Shown: one piece after another, positions 23,707 through 33,591 of the stretch | Numbering within the stretch: the stretch's first letter is position 1 | Layout of the letters: every line of letters starts with the position of its first letter | Source: Mycolicibacterium baixiangningiae | GTDB lineage: Bacteria; Actinomycetota; Actinomycetes; Mycobacteriales; Mycobacteriaceae | Reading direction: 5' to 3' | DNA length: 64,000 nucleotides | Assembly (NCBI RefSeq): GCF_016313185.1 | Contig: NZ_CP066218.1 | Location: forward strand, 1,860,001 to 1,924,000 | The notes under the pieces: model-generated | What the model saw: the letters and a program-made list of their open reading frames with translations, nothing else | Told to the model about the DNA's origin: nothing | Database searches by the model: none | Position numbers and translations under genes: made by a program

Positions 23707-25470
23707 ATGGGGGTTCGTCGGGGTGGGCGCCGTTCGGAGGGCTTCGCGGTCCGGCGCTGGTTGCAGCTGGGGGCGGCGTCGGCCGGCGTCGGTGCGGGGT
23801 TGCTGTGCTTCTCGCTGCTGGGTCCGCAGGTGGGTACAGCCGCCGCAGACACCGCGGGGGAGTCCTCGACGACGTCGAGCGCGTCCGGGTCGGATGGCGA
23901 CACCCCATCTGCGTCGACGGATGCGGCCGACGGCACCGAACAGGACGCGAAGGACACCGACCAAGACGCTGACGACCAGGACGCTGACGACCAGGACGCT
24001 GACGACCAGGACGCTGACGACCAAGACGCTGACGACGAGGGCATCGACACAGACATCGATGGCGAAGACACCGAGGGCGAGGTGGCGGCCGACGAGCAGG
24101 TCGACGACTCCGACAATCCCGGACCCGACGACGCTTCCGCAGCTGACGACGCCGCATCGGCCGTGTCCAATTCCTCGGAAGCCGTTGCGCCGGAGGCGAA
24201 GTCACAACCACAGGCACGGTCGGTGGCGCCTAGGGCGTCGGTGGGCAGCTGGAGTGAGGTCACCGGGCGGGCGATCGACAACTGGACTTCCTCGTCTCAG
24301 GGCTGGATCAACTCCCTGCCGGTCGACAACCAGGCCAAGTACCACGTCGAGGGGGCTCTCTGGACGGCCCGACGCACCTTCCTGAACCAGGCTCCGAGTG
24401 TTGCGCCGGTCCAAATCAGCGGCAAGGTCGACGGACCGGTCGTCGGCAACGTCGGTGCGATCGACCCGGACGGCGACCGGCTGATCTACGTCGTCACCAG
24501 GGGACCGCGATCAGGATCGGTGCACCTCAACGCCGACGGCACCTACACCTACACGCCGGGAGCGGACTTCAACGGGGTCGACACCTTCCGCGTCCTCGCC
24601 GTCGACGTCGGACCGCACATCAATCTCGTCGACCCTTTCCGCGCGGTCGGCGCTCACGCCACGAACCTGGTCAACCAGCGCGCCATCAGGTTCGAGTTCT
24701 CATTCGTCAGGGGACAGGAGCACTGGACCCCCGAACGCGTACAGGCGTTGCAAACCTCGGCGGACGATCTGGTCGAGTACTTCCTCGTGACTTCCCCGGT
24801 CGTCCTCGCCTACGACGTCACAGGTATGGAGGACGAGAAATCCTCTGTCTTGGCATCGGCCTACAGCGATTTGATCAGCGAGGAGCCCGGCTTCTGGCCG
24901 ACGGTTGTCCAGCACAAAATGCTCACCGGCGCTGACGCGAACGGTGCGGCCGCCGACGGCGAGATCGAGTGGAATTTCGGGAGCGCATGGGCGCTGGGTG
25001 ACACCGTTGGCCCCGGTGAATTCGACTTCATCTCAACGGCCATGCACGAGGTGGTGCACTCGTTCGGATTCAGCTCGAGAATCCGCCAGCCCGGTCACAA
25101 CGTCGGCGACAACTGGTCGGTTTTCGCCGGCTTCGTCGTGACGCGCGATCGTGCCAGGCCGTTCGACAGTGACTTCAGATGGAACACCGACTTCGATCCG
25201 GCTCTCACAGGCGGCGACGGCGGCTTGTTCTTCGGCGGAGTCAACGCTGTCTCTGCGTACGGCGGATTCGTGCCGCTCTTCACGCCGGACCCGTGGGAGT
25301 CTGGCAGCTCGATGGGGCACCTCGATGACCGCACCTTCACGGGCACGGGTCAGAAGTTGATGAATGCCGTGGCGGAACCGGGGCTCGGTATCAGGGTGCT
25401 GAGCCCTTTCGAGATCGGCATCCTGCGTGATCTCGGATACCGGGTGAGCGCGCCACTCGTTCGGCTCTGA
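23707..25470 (+). CDS. Secreted zinc metalloprotease with acidic repeats and a cadherin/VCBS-like domain
   Basis: 587 residues from the ATG at 23707, 8 nt after GAGGGGG. Residues 1-48: Arg-rich start, hydrophobic core and ATAAAD-like cleavage region, a Sec or Tat signal. Residues 49-165: Ser/Asp-rich linker including five DQDAD units (85-109). Residues about 229-302: Ig-like domain with the VCBS/tandem-95 pattern DPDGDRLIYVV...GTYTYTPGADFNGVDTF. Residues about 325-587: zincin, HEVVH at 447-451 followed by SFGF, possible third ligand His538 (SSMGHLDD), and LMNAV then LSPFEIGILRDLGY. The HExxHxxGF form with a distant His resembles leishmanolysin-type enzymes. The target is unknown. Confidence 0.82.
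   Translation: MGVRRGGRRSEGFAVRRWLQLGAASAGVGAGLLCFSLLGPQVGTAAADTAGESSTTSSASGSDGDTPSASTDAADGTEQDAKDTDQDADDQDADDQDADDQDADDQDADDEGIDTDIDGEDTEGEVAADEQVDDSDNPGPDDASAADDAASAVSNSSEAVAPEAKSQPQARSVAPRASVGSWSEVTGRAIDNWTSSSQGWINSLPVDNQAKYHVEGALWTARRTFLNQAPSVAPVQISGKVDGPVVGNVGAIDPDGDRLIYVVTRGPRSGSVHLNADGTYTYTPGADFNGVDTFRVLAVDVGPHINLVDPFRAVGAHATNLVNQRAIRFEFSFVRGQEHWTPERVQALQTSADDLVEYFLVTSPVVLAYDVTGMEDEKSSVLASAYSDLISEEPGFWPTVVQHKMLTGADANGAAADGEIEWNFGSAWALGDTVGPGEFDFISTAMHEVVHSFGFSSRIRQPGHNVGDNWSVFAGFVVTRDRARPFDSDFRWNTDFDPALTGGDGGLFFGGVNAVSAYGGFVPLFTPDPWESGSSMGHLDDRTFTGTGQKLMNAVAEPGLGIRVLSPFEIGILRDLGYRVSAPLVRL
23959..24033 (+). repeat. Five tandem 15-bp units coding DQDAD
   Basis: Five copies of GACCA(A/G)GACGCTGAC in frame within the metalloprotease linker (unit starts 23959, 23974, 23989, 24004, 24019); units differ only at the A/G position. 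A minisatellite of this kind is likely to vary in copy number between strains. Confidence 0.95.
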
Positions 25471-25528
25471 CCGGACTGGCGAGTCCTGGTACCGGTGAGG
25501 ACAAGCAGCGACCGTCGGACCTGATCAG

Positions 25529-25623
25529 GTACTGACGCCGAGACTGCGGGGAGATCGCCGTCCGAGCGTTATCGGCGATCTCCCCGCAGTCTCGAGGCGC
25601 GTTACGACAGCGGCGGGTCGGTC
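25529..25623. repeat. Right copy of 95-bp direct repeat
   Basis: Near-identical to 23375-23470. It begins GTACTGACGCCGAGACTGCG, which copies the last codons of the Rv1324-like gene although no such gene ends here, and runs into the real glgB 3' end. Together the two copies bracket 2058 bp that hold the metalloprotease gene. Confidence 0.9.
25539..25594. terminator. Bidirectional terminator-like palindrome
   Basis: Perfect 22-base arms (25539-25560 and 25573-25594) with a 12-nt loop, between the convergent metalloprotease and glgB genes. There is no U-run on either side, so it may act as an intrinsic stop of the mycobacterial U-less kind or as an RNA-end stabiliser. Confidence 0.7.
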
Positions 25624-27881
25624 GCAGGCTCCTGCTCCACGGGGGCCTCGGCGGGCACCGGTTCGAACCACAGCGCGGACAGCGGCGGCAGCACCATCAC
25701 CGCCGAGGCGGACCTGCCGTGCCACGGCTCGTCAGTCGCCTGGACCGCGCCGTAGTTGCCGATCCCCGCACCGTTGTAGTCGGCGGCGTCGGTGTTGAGC
25801 ACCTCACGCCACGTCCCGGCGTGCGGAAGTCCCAGCCGGTATTGGCTGTGCTCGGCGCCGGAGAAGTTGAACACACACGCCAGCACCGACCCGTCGTCGC
25901 CGTAGCGCAGGAAGCTCAGCACGTTGTTGGTCGAATCGTTGGCGTCGATCCACGAGTAACCCTCGGGGCTGGAGTCGTACGACCACAGCGCCCGGCGCCC
26001 GGTGTAGACCCGGTTCATGTCCGAGATCATCCGCAGGATGCCGCCGGAGTAGCTGTTCTCGTCGAGCTGGTACCAGTCGACGCCGCGCTCCTCGGACCAC
26101 TCCGCGCGCTGGCCGAACTCCTGACCCTGGAACAGCAACTGCTTACCGGGATGCGCCCACTGGTAGGCGAGCAGCTGGCGGACGCCCGCGGCCTTGCGGT
26201 GATCGTCACCGGGCATCCGTGCCCACAGCGTGCCCTTGCCGTGCACCACCTCGTCGTGGCTGATCGGCAGCACGTAGTTCTCGCTGAATGCGTAGAGCAT
26301 CGAGAACGTCATCTCGTGGTGGTGGAAGCTGCGGTGGATCGGGTCGCGGCTGATGAACGCCAGCGTGTCGTTCATCCAGCCCATGTTCCACTTCATCGAG
26401 AAGCCCAGCCCGCCCAGATTGGTCGGACGGGTCACGCCGGGCCACGACGTCGACTCCTCGGCGATCGTCACGATGCCCGGGCTGGCCTTGTGCACGGTGG
26501 CGTTCATCTCCTGCAGGAACTGCACGGCCTCGAGGTTCTCCCGGCCGCCGTAGATGTTCGGCGTCCAGCCGCCCTCGGGCCGCGAGTAGTCCAGGTAGAG
26601 CATCGAGGCGACGGCGTCGACCCGCAGTCCGTCGACGTGGAACTCCTGCAGCCAGTACAGCGCGTTGGCGACCAGGAAGTTCCGCACCTCGGACCGGCCG
26701 AAGTCGAAAACGTATGTGCCCCAGTCGAGTTGTTCACCGCGGCGGGGGTCGGCGTGTTCGTAGAGTGCGGTGCCGTCAAACCGGCCCAGCGCCCAGGCGT
26801 CCTTGGGGAAGTGCGCGGGAACCCAGTCGACGATGACCCCGATGCCGGCCTGGTGCAGCCGGTCGACCAGGTATCGGAACTCGTCCGGCGTGCCCAGCCG
26901 TGACGTCGGCGCGTAGTACGACGTGACCTGGTAACCCCACGATCCGCCGAACGGGTGCTCGGCCACGGGCAGCATCTCGACGTGGGTGAACCCGTGTTCG
27001 ACGACGTACTCGGTCAGCTGGTCGGCGAGCTCCACGTAGGACAGGCCGGGCCGCCACGACATGAGGTGGACCTCGAGGGTGCTCATCGGCTCGAACACCG
27101 GGTTCTGGGCGGCGCGCTGCGTCATCCACGCGTCGTCGTTCCACGTGTAGGTGCTCGTGGTGACCCGCGACGCCCGCTGCGGGGGCACCTCGGTGGCGAA
27201 GGCCATCGGGTCGGCACGCTCGCTCACCACGCCGTCGGCGCCGTGGATGCGGAACTTGTAGAGGCCGTCGATCGGGAAGTCCGGCCAGAAGAGCTCCCAC
27301 ACCCCCGTCGAGCCGAGGACGCGCAGTTGCGCCTCGTTGCCCTCCCAGTGGTTGAAGTCGCCGATGAGCTGAACGCCCTTGGCGTTGGGTGCCCACACCG
27401 CGAAGGACACGCCGTCGACGACGCCGTCGGGGGTGTCGAAGCTGCGGGGGTGGGCGCCGAGCACCTCCCACAGCCGTTCGTGGCGACCCTCGGAGAACAG
27501 GTGCAGGTCCATCTCGCCCAGCGTGGGCAGGAACCGGTACGCGTCGGCGGTGTGGTGCACGTGCGGCTGGTCCCCGCCGTGGTCGTAGCTCACCTCGAGG
27601 CGGTAGTCGATCAGCCCGTTGAACGGCAGCGTCACCGCGAACAGGCCCGCCTCCAGATGGGTGAAGACGTGGCGCTCACCGCCGACGACGGCGGCGACCT
27701 CCGTCGCGTGCGGACGGTAGGCGCGGATCACGGTGTGGTCGTCGTACTCGTGCGCCCCGAGGATCGAATGCGGGTCGTGGTGTTCACCGGCCAGCAGCCG
27801 GTTCAGATCGGCGGTGTGCGGCCGCAGATGCGGGCTCACCGTGTTCTTGGTGTCCTCGGTCACTCGCTTTGTCTTGGCCAT
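25602..27881 (-). CDS. glgB: 1,4-alpha-glucan branching enzyme
   Basis: 759 residues of the GH13 branching enzyme family, which adds alpha-1,6 branches to linear maltosyl polymers. An N-terminal branching-enzyme module ([16 protein letters not shown]) and a CBM48 domain ([19 protein letters not shown]) precede the catalytic barrel with [15 protein letters not shown] (nucleophile Asp), [12 protein letters not shown] (acid/base Glu) and [13 protein letters not shown]. It starts 7 bp after the end of glgE on the same strand, so the two form an operon in the GlgE alpha-glucan pathway. Corresponds to Rv1326c. Confidence 0.97.
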   Translation of the reverse strand: MAKTKRVTEDTKNTVSPHLRPHTADLNRLLAGEHHDPHSILGAHEYDDHTVIRAYRPHATEVAAVVGGERHVFTHLEAGLFAVTLPFNGLIDYRLEVSYDHGGDQPHVHHTADAYRFLPTLGEMDLHLFSEGRHERLWEVLGAHPRSFDTPDGVVDGVSFAVWAPNAKGVQLIGDFNHWEGNEAQLRVLGSTGVWELFWPDFPIDGLYKFRIHGADGVVSERADPMAFATEVPPQRASRVTTSTYTWNDDAWMTQRAAQNPVFEPMSTLEVHLMSWRPGLSYVELADQLTEYVVEHGFTHVEMLPVAEHPFGGSWGYQVTSYYAPTSRLGTPDEFRYLVDRLHQAGIGVIVDWVPAHFPKDAWALGRFDGTALYEHADPRRGEQLDWGTYVFDFGRSEVRNFLVANALYWLQEFHVDGLRVDAVASMLYLDYSRPEGGWTPNIYGGRENLEAVQFLQEMNATVHKASPGIVTIAEESTSWPGVTRPTNLGGLGFSMKWNMGWMNDTLAFISRDPIHRSFHHHEMTFSMLYAFSENYVLPISHDEVVHGKGTLWARMPGDDHRKAAGVRQLLAYQWAHPGKQLLFQGQEFGQRAEWSEERGVDWYQLDENSYSGGILRMISDMNRVYTGRRALWSYDSSPEGYSWIDANDSTNNVLSFLRYGDDGSVLACVFNFSGAEHSQYRLGLPHAGTWREVLNTDAADYNGAGIGNYGAVQATDEPWHGRSASAVMVLPPLSALWFEPVPAEAPVEQEPATDPPLS

Positions 27882-27888
27882 GCGTGTG

Positions 27889-29976
27889 TCACTCCCTACG
27901 CAGCAGGTTGAGTCGTTGATCGGCGGGCACCTGGGGCATGTTGAGCACGTGCGCCACCGCCCGGGCGGGATCGATGCGCACGTAGTTCGACTGTCCCCAC
28001 TGGTATTCCTCTCCGGTGATCTCGTCGCGCACCCAGAACCTGTCGTAAGGCTCCATTCCCAATGCGGCCATGTCCAACCACACCGTGGCCTCCTCGGGCC
28101 CGAATGGGTTGAGTGTCACCACGACGAGAACCTGGTCACCGGTGGCCGGGTCGAACTTGCTGTAGGCCAGGACCGCGTCGTTGTCCGGAAAGTGGAACTT
28201 GATGGTGCGCAGTTCGTGCAGTGCGGGGTGCACCCGGCGAATCTCGTTGAGGCGCGCGATGAATGGTTCGAGCGACTCACCGTCGGCCAGCGCGGCGTCG
28301 AAATCACGTGGGCGCAGCTCGTACTTCTCGGAGTTCAGATACTCCTCGCTGCCCTCCCGCACGGCCCGGTGTTCGAACAGTTCGTAACCGGAGTACACAC
28401 CCCACACCGAACTCATCGTCGACGCCAGCACCGCGCGGATCGCGAACATGCCCGGACCGCCGTGCTGCAGGCTCTCGTGCAGGATGTCGGGGGTGTTGAC
28501 GAACAAGTTGGGCCGCGCGTAGTCGGCGTGTTCGGCGATCTGCTCGCCGAACTCGGTCAACTCGGCCTTCGACGTGCGCCACGTGAAGTACGTATACGAC
28601 TGCGTGTAGCCGAGTTTCGCCAACCCGTACAGCCGGGCCGGCCGGGTGAACGCCTCCGCCAGGAACAGCACGTCGGGGTCTTCGTTCTTGATCTCCCCGA
28701 TCAGCCACGCCCAGAAGTTGGGCGGTTTGGTGTGGGGGTTGTCGACACGAAATACCTTGACCCCGTGCGAGATCCAGAAACGGACCACCCGCAGCACTTC
28801 CATGTAGAGCCCGGCGGGGTCGTTGTCGAAGTTGAGCGGATAGATGTCCTGGTACTTCTTGGGTGGATTCTCCGCGTAGGCGATGGTCCCGTCGGGCAGC
28901 ACGGTGAACCACTCCGGATGGTCGCGTGCCCAGGGGTGGTCCGGTGCGCACTGCAGCGCCAGGTCCAGTGCCACCTCGAGGCCTTCGGCCTGCGCTGCGG
29001 CGACGAACTCGTCGAAATCGTCGATGGTGCCCAGCTCAGGGTGGACGGCGTCGTGCCCGCCCTCGTCGCTGCCGATCGCCCATGGCGAGCCGACGTCGTG
29101 GGGCCCGGCGGTGACGCTGTTGTTGGGGCCCTTGCGGTGCACCTTGCCGATCGGGTGGATCGGGGGAAGGTAGACGACATCGAAACCCATGCGGGCGACG
29201 CGGGGCAGCGCCTTGGTCGCGGTGGCGAAGGTGCCGTGCACCGGGTTGCCCTGGCTGTCCCACCCGCCGGTGGACCGGGGGAAGAACTCGTACCACGAGC
29301 CGAAACGGGCCAGCGGACGATCTACCCACACCCCGTATTGCTCTCCGCGCGTGACCAATTCGCGCAGCGGATACTGATCGAGCAACGCCGTGACGTCGGG
29401 CGCCAGCGCGGCGCCCGCCCGGGTGAACGGGTCACCGGGTGTGCGCAACTGCTCCACGGCCTCGGCCAGGGGGTAGCGGTCCTGGCGCGGCACGCCGGTG
29501 GCGGCGCGCTCCAGCAGGCGGGCGCCCACCAGCAGGTCGTTGTCCAACTCCGACTCGCTCTGCCCGGCGTCGAGTTTGACGGTCACGTTGTGCCGCCACG
29601 TCGCGATCGGATCGCCCCAGCCGTCGACGCGGTAGGTCCACAGCCCGACGGTGTCCGGGACGAACTGCCCGTGGAACACATCCGGCATACGACCCTCGCT
29701 CATCGGCAGCGCCTGCGGTTTGATGCGCGGCGACGGCAGAACGACGTCCTCGATCGGGACGGCCTCTGCGGTACCCAGCCGGCCCACGGGGGCGTCGGCG
29801 AGGTCGGGATAGGTCGTGCCGTGATAGCGCACCACCAGCGTCGCGGACACGGCGTCATGACCCTCACGCCAGACCGTGGCGCTCACCGGCACTACTTCTC
29901 CCACCACCGCTTTGGCCGGATACCTCCCGCCGGATACCACGGGCGCGACGTCATCGATTCCGATACGGCCGGCCAC
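27889..29976 (-). CDS. glgE: Maltose-1-phosphate maltosyltransferase
   Basis: 695 residues of GH13 subfamily 3. It polymerises maltose-1-phosphate into alpha-1,4-glucan in the cytoplasm. An N-terminal Ig-like domain starts [36 protein letters not shown] carries the catalytic Asp and [18 protein letters not shown] the Glu. The GTG at 29976 is chosen over the longer frame because homologs start there and AGGAG lies just upstream. glgE is essential in M. tuberculosis because maltose-1-phosphate is toxic. First gene of glgE-glgB; corresponds to Rv1327c. Confidence 0.97.
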   Translation of the reverse strand: MAGRIGIDDVAPVVSGGRYPAKAVVGEVVPVSATVWREGHDAVSATLVVRYHGTTYPDLADAPVGRLGTAEAVPIEDVVLPSPRIKPQALPMSEGRMPDVFHGQFVPDTVGLWTYRVDGWGDPIATWRHNVTVKLDAGQSESELDNDLLVGARLLERAATGVPRQDRYPLAEAVEQLRTPGDPFTRAGAALAPDVTALLDQYPLRELVTRGEQYGVWVDRPLARFGSWYEFFPRSTGGWDSQGNPVHGTFATATKALPRVARMGFDVVYLPPIHPIGKVHRKGPNNSVTAGPHDVGSPWAIGSDEGGHDAVHPELGTIDDFDEFVAAAQAEGLEVALDLALQCAPDHPWARDHPEWFTVLPDGTIAYAENPPKKYQDIYPLNFDNDPAGLYMEVLRVVRFWISHGVKVFRVDNPHTKPPNFWAWLIGEIKNEDPDVLFLAEAFTRPARLYGLAKLGYTQSYTYFTWRTSKAELTEFGEQIAEHADYARPNLFVNTPDILHESLQHGGPGMFAIRAVLASTMSSVWGVYSGYELFEHRAVREGSEEYLNSEKYELRPRDFDAALADGESLEPFIARLNEIRRVHPALHELRTIKFHFPDNDAVLAYSKFDPATGDQVLVVVTLNPFGPEEATVWLDMAALGMEPYDRFWVRDEITGEEYQWGQSNYVRIDPARAVAHVLNMPQVPADQRLNLLRRE

Positions 29977-30151
29977 ATCACTCCTCTGAAATCGGCGCGG
30001 CCACCAGCATCGTCGGTGTGGCCACACTTGTCGGTTAGGTGTCGACAGGTCCCTGTTGACCTTTCCCGCGCCCTATACCCACCGTAGTGCGCGGCCCAAC
30101 CCGAAGCAGGTCAACGAATCGGTGAGACGCTGCGGGTCGCGGATAAGCCAG

Positions 30152-30157
30152 TAAGGT
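30152..30157 (+). promoter_or_regulatory. glgP -10 element
   Basis: TAAGGT lies 8 nt before the GTG of glgP, so the transcript probably starts at or just before the start codon. No clear -35 is seen. The 189-base gap between the divergent glgE and glgP genes otherwise holds no recognisable feature. Confidence 0.5.
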
Positions 30158-30165
30158 AAAGCCAC

Positions 30166-32748
30166 GTGAAAGCGCTGCGCAGGTTCACCGTCCGAGCCCA
30201 CCTTCCCGACCGTCTCACCGCGCTCGAGCGGTTGTCGATCAACCTGCGCTGGTCGTGGGACAAACCCACCCAGGATCTGTTCGCCGACATCGACCCGAAG
30301 CTGTGGCAGCAGATCGGCTGCGATCCGGTGGCGTTGCTCGGCGGCGTGAAACCGAGCCGGCTCGACGAACTCGCCCGCGACGACGCGTTCGTCCGCCGTC
30401 TCGACGAATTGGCCGCCGATCTCGACGACTACCTGAGCCGCCCGCTGTGGTACCAGCAGCAGGTCGAGCACGGCGAGGCGCTGCCCAACGGCATCGCGTA
30501 CTTCTCGATGGAGTTCGGCGTTGCCGAGGTGCTGCCGAACTACTCGGGCGGCCTCGGCATCCTCGCCGGTGACCACCTCAAGTCGGCATCCGATCTCGGT
30601 CTGCCGCTGATCGCGGTCGGCCTGTATTACCGCTCCGGATATTTCCGTCAGTCGCTGACCGCCGACGGTTGGCAGCACGAGAACTATCCGTCGCTGGATC
30701 CGCAGGGGCTGCCCTTGCGGCTGTTGACCGACGCCGACGACAACCAGGTGCTCGTCGAACTGGCCATGCCCGACGACGCCTCGCTGCGCGCGCGGGTCTG
30801 GGTGGCCCAGGTCGGGCGGATCCCGTTGCTGCTGCTCGACTCCGACATCCCCGAGAACGACCACGATCTGCGCGGGGTCACCGACCGCCTGTACGGCGGC
30901 GACCAGGAACACCGGATCAAACAGGAGATCCTCGCCGGTATCGGCGGTGTCCGGGCGATCCGGGCGTTCACCAAGGTGGAGGGTTTGCCGTCACCGGAGG
31001 TCTTCCACATGAACGAGGGCCACGCCGGCTTCCTCGGCGTGGAGCGCATCCGCGAATTGATCGACGCGGGACTCGATTTCGACACCTCGCTCACGGTGGT
31101 TCGGTCCTCGACGGTGTTCACCACGCACACCCCGGTGCCCGCCGGAATCGACCGGTTCCCGGTCGAGATGATCAAGCGGTATTTCGGCGCCGACCAGCTC
31201 CTGCCCGGGGTGCCGCTGGACCGGATCATCGGGTTCGGCGCCGAGGAAGACCTGTCGAAGTTCAACATGGCCCACATGGGGCTGCGGCTGGCGCAGCGGG
31301 CCAACGGTGTCTCGCTACTGCACGGCCGGGTCAGCCGGGAGATGTTCAACGAGCTGTGGCCGGGCTTCGATCCGAACGAGGTGCCCATCGGCTCGATCAC
31401 CAATGGGGTGCACGCCCCCACGTGGGCGGCGCCGCAGTGGCTGGAACTCGGCCGTGAACTGCTCGGCAGCCAGGACCTGGGTCCCCTGCGGGAGACCGAC
31501 ACGTGGGAGCGCCTCAAGGAGGTCGATCCGGGTCACCTGTGGTGGATCCGCTCGCAACTGCGCCGCTCGCTGGTCGAGGACGTCCGGGCGCGGTTGCGCC
31601 GGTCCTGGCTGGAACGGGGTGCGGCCGAAGCTGAGCTGGGTTGGATCGCAACGGCTTTCGATCCCGATGTGCTGACCATCGGCTTCGCCCGCCGGGTGCC
31701 CACCTACAAGCGGCTGACGCTGATGCTGCGCGATCCGGCCCGGCTGGAGAAGCTGCTGCTGGACAAGGAGCGGCCGGTGCAGCTGATCGTGGCAGGCAAA
31801 TCGCACCCCGCCGACGACGGCGGCAAAGCGCTGATCCAGCAGGTGGTGCGGTTCGCCGACCGCCACGAGGTGCGCCACCGCATCGCGTTCCTGCCGGACT
31901 ACGACATGTCGATGGCGCGGCAGCTGTACTACGGCTGCGACGTCTGGCTGAACAACCCGCTGCGGCCGCTGGAGGCGTGCGGTACCTCCGGCATGAAGAG
32001 CGCGCTCAACGGCGGGCTGAACCTGTCGATCCGCGACGGTTGGTGGGACGAGTGGTTCGACGGCGAGAACGGCTGGGAGATCCCGACCGCCGACGGCCTG
32101 GCCGACGAGACGCGTCGCGACGACCTCGAGGCCGCCGCCCTCTACGACCTCGTCGAACAGTCGGTGGCCCCGAGGTTCTACGAGCGCGACGAACAGGGCA
32201 TACCGCTGCGTTGGGTCGAGATGGTGCGCCACACCCTGCGGGTGCTGGGCCCGAAGGTGCTGGCGTCGCGGATGGTGCGTGACTACACCCAGAAGTACTA
32301 CGCGCCTGCCGCACAGTCGCTGCGGCAGACCGTGGAGGCCGCCGACGGGGTGACATTCGGTGCCGCAAGCGCACTGGCCGACTACCGGCGCCGGGTGCAG
32401 CTGGCGTGGCCGAAGGTCACGATCAGCGACGTCGACAGCTCCGGACTTCCCGACACCCCGCTGATCAACTCGGAGCTGACGCTGACCGCGACGGTGGCGC
32501 TGGCGGGTCTGCAACCCGACGAGGTGTCCGTGCAGGCGGTGATCGGCCGGGTCGATGCGAGCGATACGTTGCTCGATCCCGTGGCGGTGCCGATGGAGCA
32601 CACCGGCACCGCCGACGGCGGCCGCGAGATCTTCGAGACCACGACGCCGCTGCCGGTGGCCGGGCCGGTGGGCTACACCGTCCGCGTGCTCCCGCATCAC
32701 CGCCTGCTGGCCGCCGACAACGAACTCGGCCTGGTCGCACTGGCGTGA
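30166..32748 (+). CDS. glgP: Alpha-glucan (glycogen) phosphorylase
   Basis: 860 residues of the GT35 family in its shorter DUF3417-containing form, which releases glucose-1-phosphate from alpha-glucan ends. The N-terminal DUF3417 helices contain LERLSINLRWSWDKPTQDLF. The pyridoxal phosphate region is ACGTSGMKSALNGGLNLSI (about residues 604-622), and HMNEGHAGF is the conserved active-site loop. Corresponds to Rv1328 (863 residues). It is divergent from glgE-glgB, so synthesis and breakdown genes face away from one shared control region. Confidence 0.96.
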   Translation: MKALRRFTVRAHLPDRLTALERLSINLRWSWDKPTQDLFADIDPKLWQQIGCDPVALLGGVKPSRLDELARDDAFVRRLDELAADLDDYLSRPLWYQQQVEHGEALPNGIAYFSMEFGVAEVLPNYSGGLGILAGDHLKSASDLGLPLIAVGLYYRSGYFRQSLTADGWQHENYPSLDPQGLPLRLLTDADDNQVLVELAMPDDASLRARVWVAQVGRIPLLLLDSDIPENDHDLRGVTDRLYGGDQEHRIKQEILAGIGGVRAIRAFTKVEGLPSPEVFHMNEGHAGFLGVERIRELIDAGLDFDTSLTVVRSSTVFTTHTPVPAGIDRFPVEMIKRYFGADQLLPGVPLDRIIGFGAEEDLSKFNMAHMGLRLAQRANGVSLLHGRVSREMFNELWPGFDPNEVPIGSITNGVHAPTWAAPQWLELGRELLGSQDLGPLRETDTWERLKEVDPGHLWWIRSQLRRSLVEDVRARLRRSWLERGAAEAELGWIATAFDPDVLTIGFARRVPTYKRLTLMLRDPARLEKLLLDKERPVQLIVAGKSHPADDGGKALIQQVVRFADRHEVRHRIAFLPDYDMSMARQLYYGCDVWLNNPLRPLEACGTSGMKSALNGGLNLSIRDGWWDEWFDGENGWEIPTADGLADETRRDDLEAAALYDLVEQSVAPRFYERDEQGIPLRWVEMVRHTLRVLGPKVLASRMVRDYTQKYYAPAAQSLRQTVEAADGVTFGAASALADYRRRVQLAWPKVTISDVDSSGLPDTPLINSELTLTATVALAGLQPDEVSVQAVIGRVDASDTLLDPVAVPMEHTGTADGGREIFETTTPLPVAGPVGYTVRVLPHHRLLAADNELGLVALA

Positions 32749-33587
32749 GCGCGGTCCGCGAGCTCGGGGGAGGCCCCTACGCGCTGGCGGCCGGAGCGGA
32801 CGGGGCGATGTGGGTGACGCTCGTGCACGATGGGGCGATCGCGCGGGTCGGGCCCGACGGTGCCGTCGACCGCTTCCCCGTGGGTGCCGGCGCGCGCCCG
32901 TCGCTCATCACGTCCGGACCAGACGGGGCGCTGTGGTTCACCCGCAACGGCGACGACCGGATCGGTCGCATCACCACCGCCGGTGAGCTCACCGAGTTCG
33001 CGCTCGCCGTAGGCAGCGCGCCGTTCGGCATCTGCGTCGGTGCCGACGGCGCCCTGTGGTTCACCGAGATGGGTTCGGGCGGTATCGGCCGCATCACCGT
33101 CGACGGCGAGGTCAGCGGGTGTGCAACGGTTCGCGGCACCCCGTCGATGATCACCCGCGGGCCCGACGATGCGCTGTGGTTCACGCTCAACCAGGGCAAC
33201 GCCATCGGTCGGCTGGACCCGGCCGGCGGGGTGACGCTGCGCGCGCTGCCGACACCGGGGTCGGGGCCGGTGGGCATCACCGCCACCCACGACGACTCGA
33301 TCTGGTTCACCGAGATCCTCGGCGACCGGCTGGGCCGGATCCCGCTCGACGGGGCGCTGCAGGAGATCGAGCTGCCCGGTAAACCGCACGCGGTCGTCGC
33401 CGACCCCGCCGACGGGGTGTGGGTGAGCCTGTGGGGCGCCGACCAGTTGGCCCGGGTCAGCGGCGACGGTGACGTGGTGACCATGGATCTGCCCGAGGGA
33501 AGCGAACCGCACGGTCTGGCGATCGGTCCCGACGGCGTGCTGTGGGTGGCGCTGGAAGCCGGGTTCGTCGTGCGCATGCCCGGCTGA
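32745..33587 (+). CDS. Vgb-like beta-propeller lyase (virginiamycin B lyase family)
   Basis: 280 residues from a GTG that overlaps the glgP stop (GTGA). It is a seven-bladed propeller with about seven repeats of the type DGALWFT...N.IGRIT. Compared from memory with staphylococcal Vgb, the catalytic set is kept: His in GKPHAVV, Glu and His in GSEPHGL, and Glu in LWVALEAG. Vgb linearises streptogramin B by lactone elimination. Whether this protein does so, or acts on another depsipeptide or lactone, is not known. Its coupling to glgP is unexplained. Confidence 0.8.
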   Translation: MSAVRELGGGPYALAAGADGAMWVTLVHDGAIARVGPDGAVDRFPVGAGARPSLITSGPDGALWFTRNGDDRIGRITTAGELTEFALAVGSAPFGICVGADGALWFTEMGSGGIGRITVDGEVSGCATVRGTPSMITRGPDDALWFTLNQGNAIGRLDPAGGVTLRALPTPGSGPVGITATHDDSIWFTEILGDRLGRIPLDGALQEIELPGKPHAVVADPADGVWVSLWGADQLARVSGDGDVVTMDLPEGSEPHGLAIGPDGVLWVALEAGFVVRMPG

Positions 33588-33591
33588 GGTG

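Noticed and set aside
23449-24024. Leftward frame with repeated VVSVLV segments
   Set aside because: It is the antisense reading of the Asp-rich DQDAD repeats and ends in the duplicated glgB tail; not a gene.
23959-24033. Tandem repeats considered as a CRISPR array
   Set aside because: Units are 15 bp, adjacent without spacers, and code in frame for the protease linker.
23471-25528. Insertion sequence or transposon as carrier of the metalloprotease
   Set aside because: No transposase, no terminal inverted repeats at the ends of the inserted segment, and the 95-bp duplications are much longer than IS target duplications.
27733-30087. Rightward open frame of 784 codons opposite glgE
   Set aside because: Antisense shadow of the well-supported glgE gene; no recognisable domain and poor composition.
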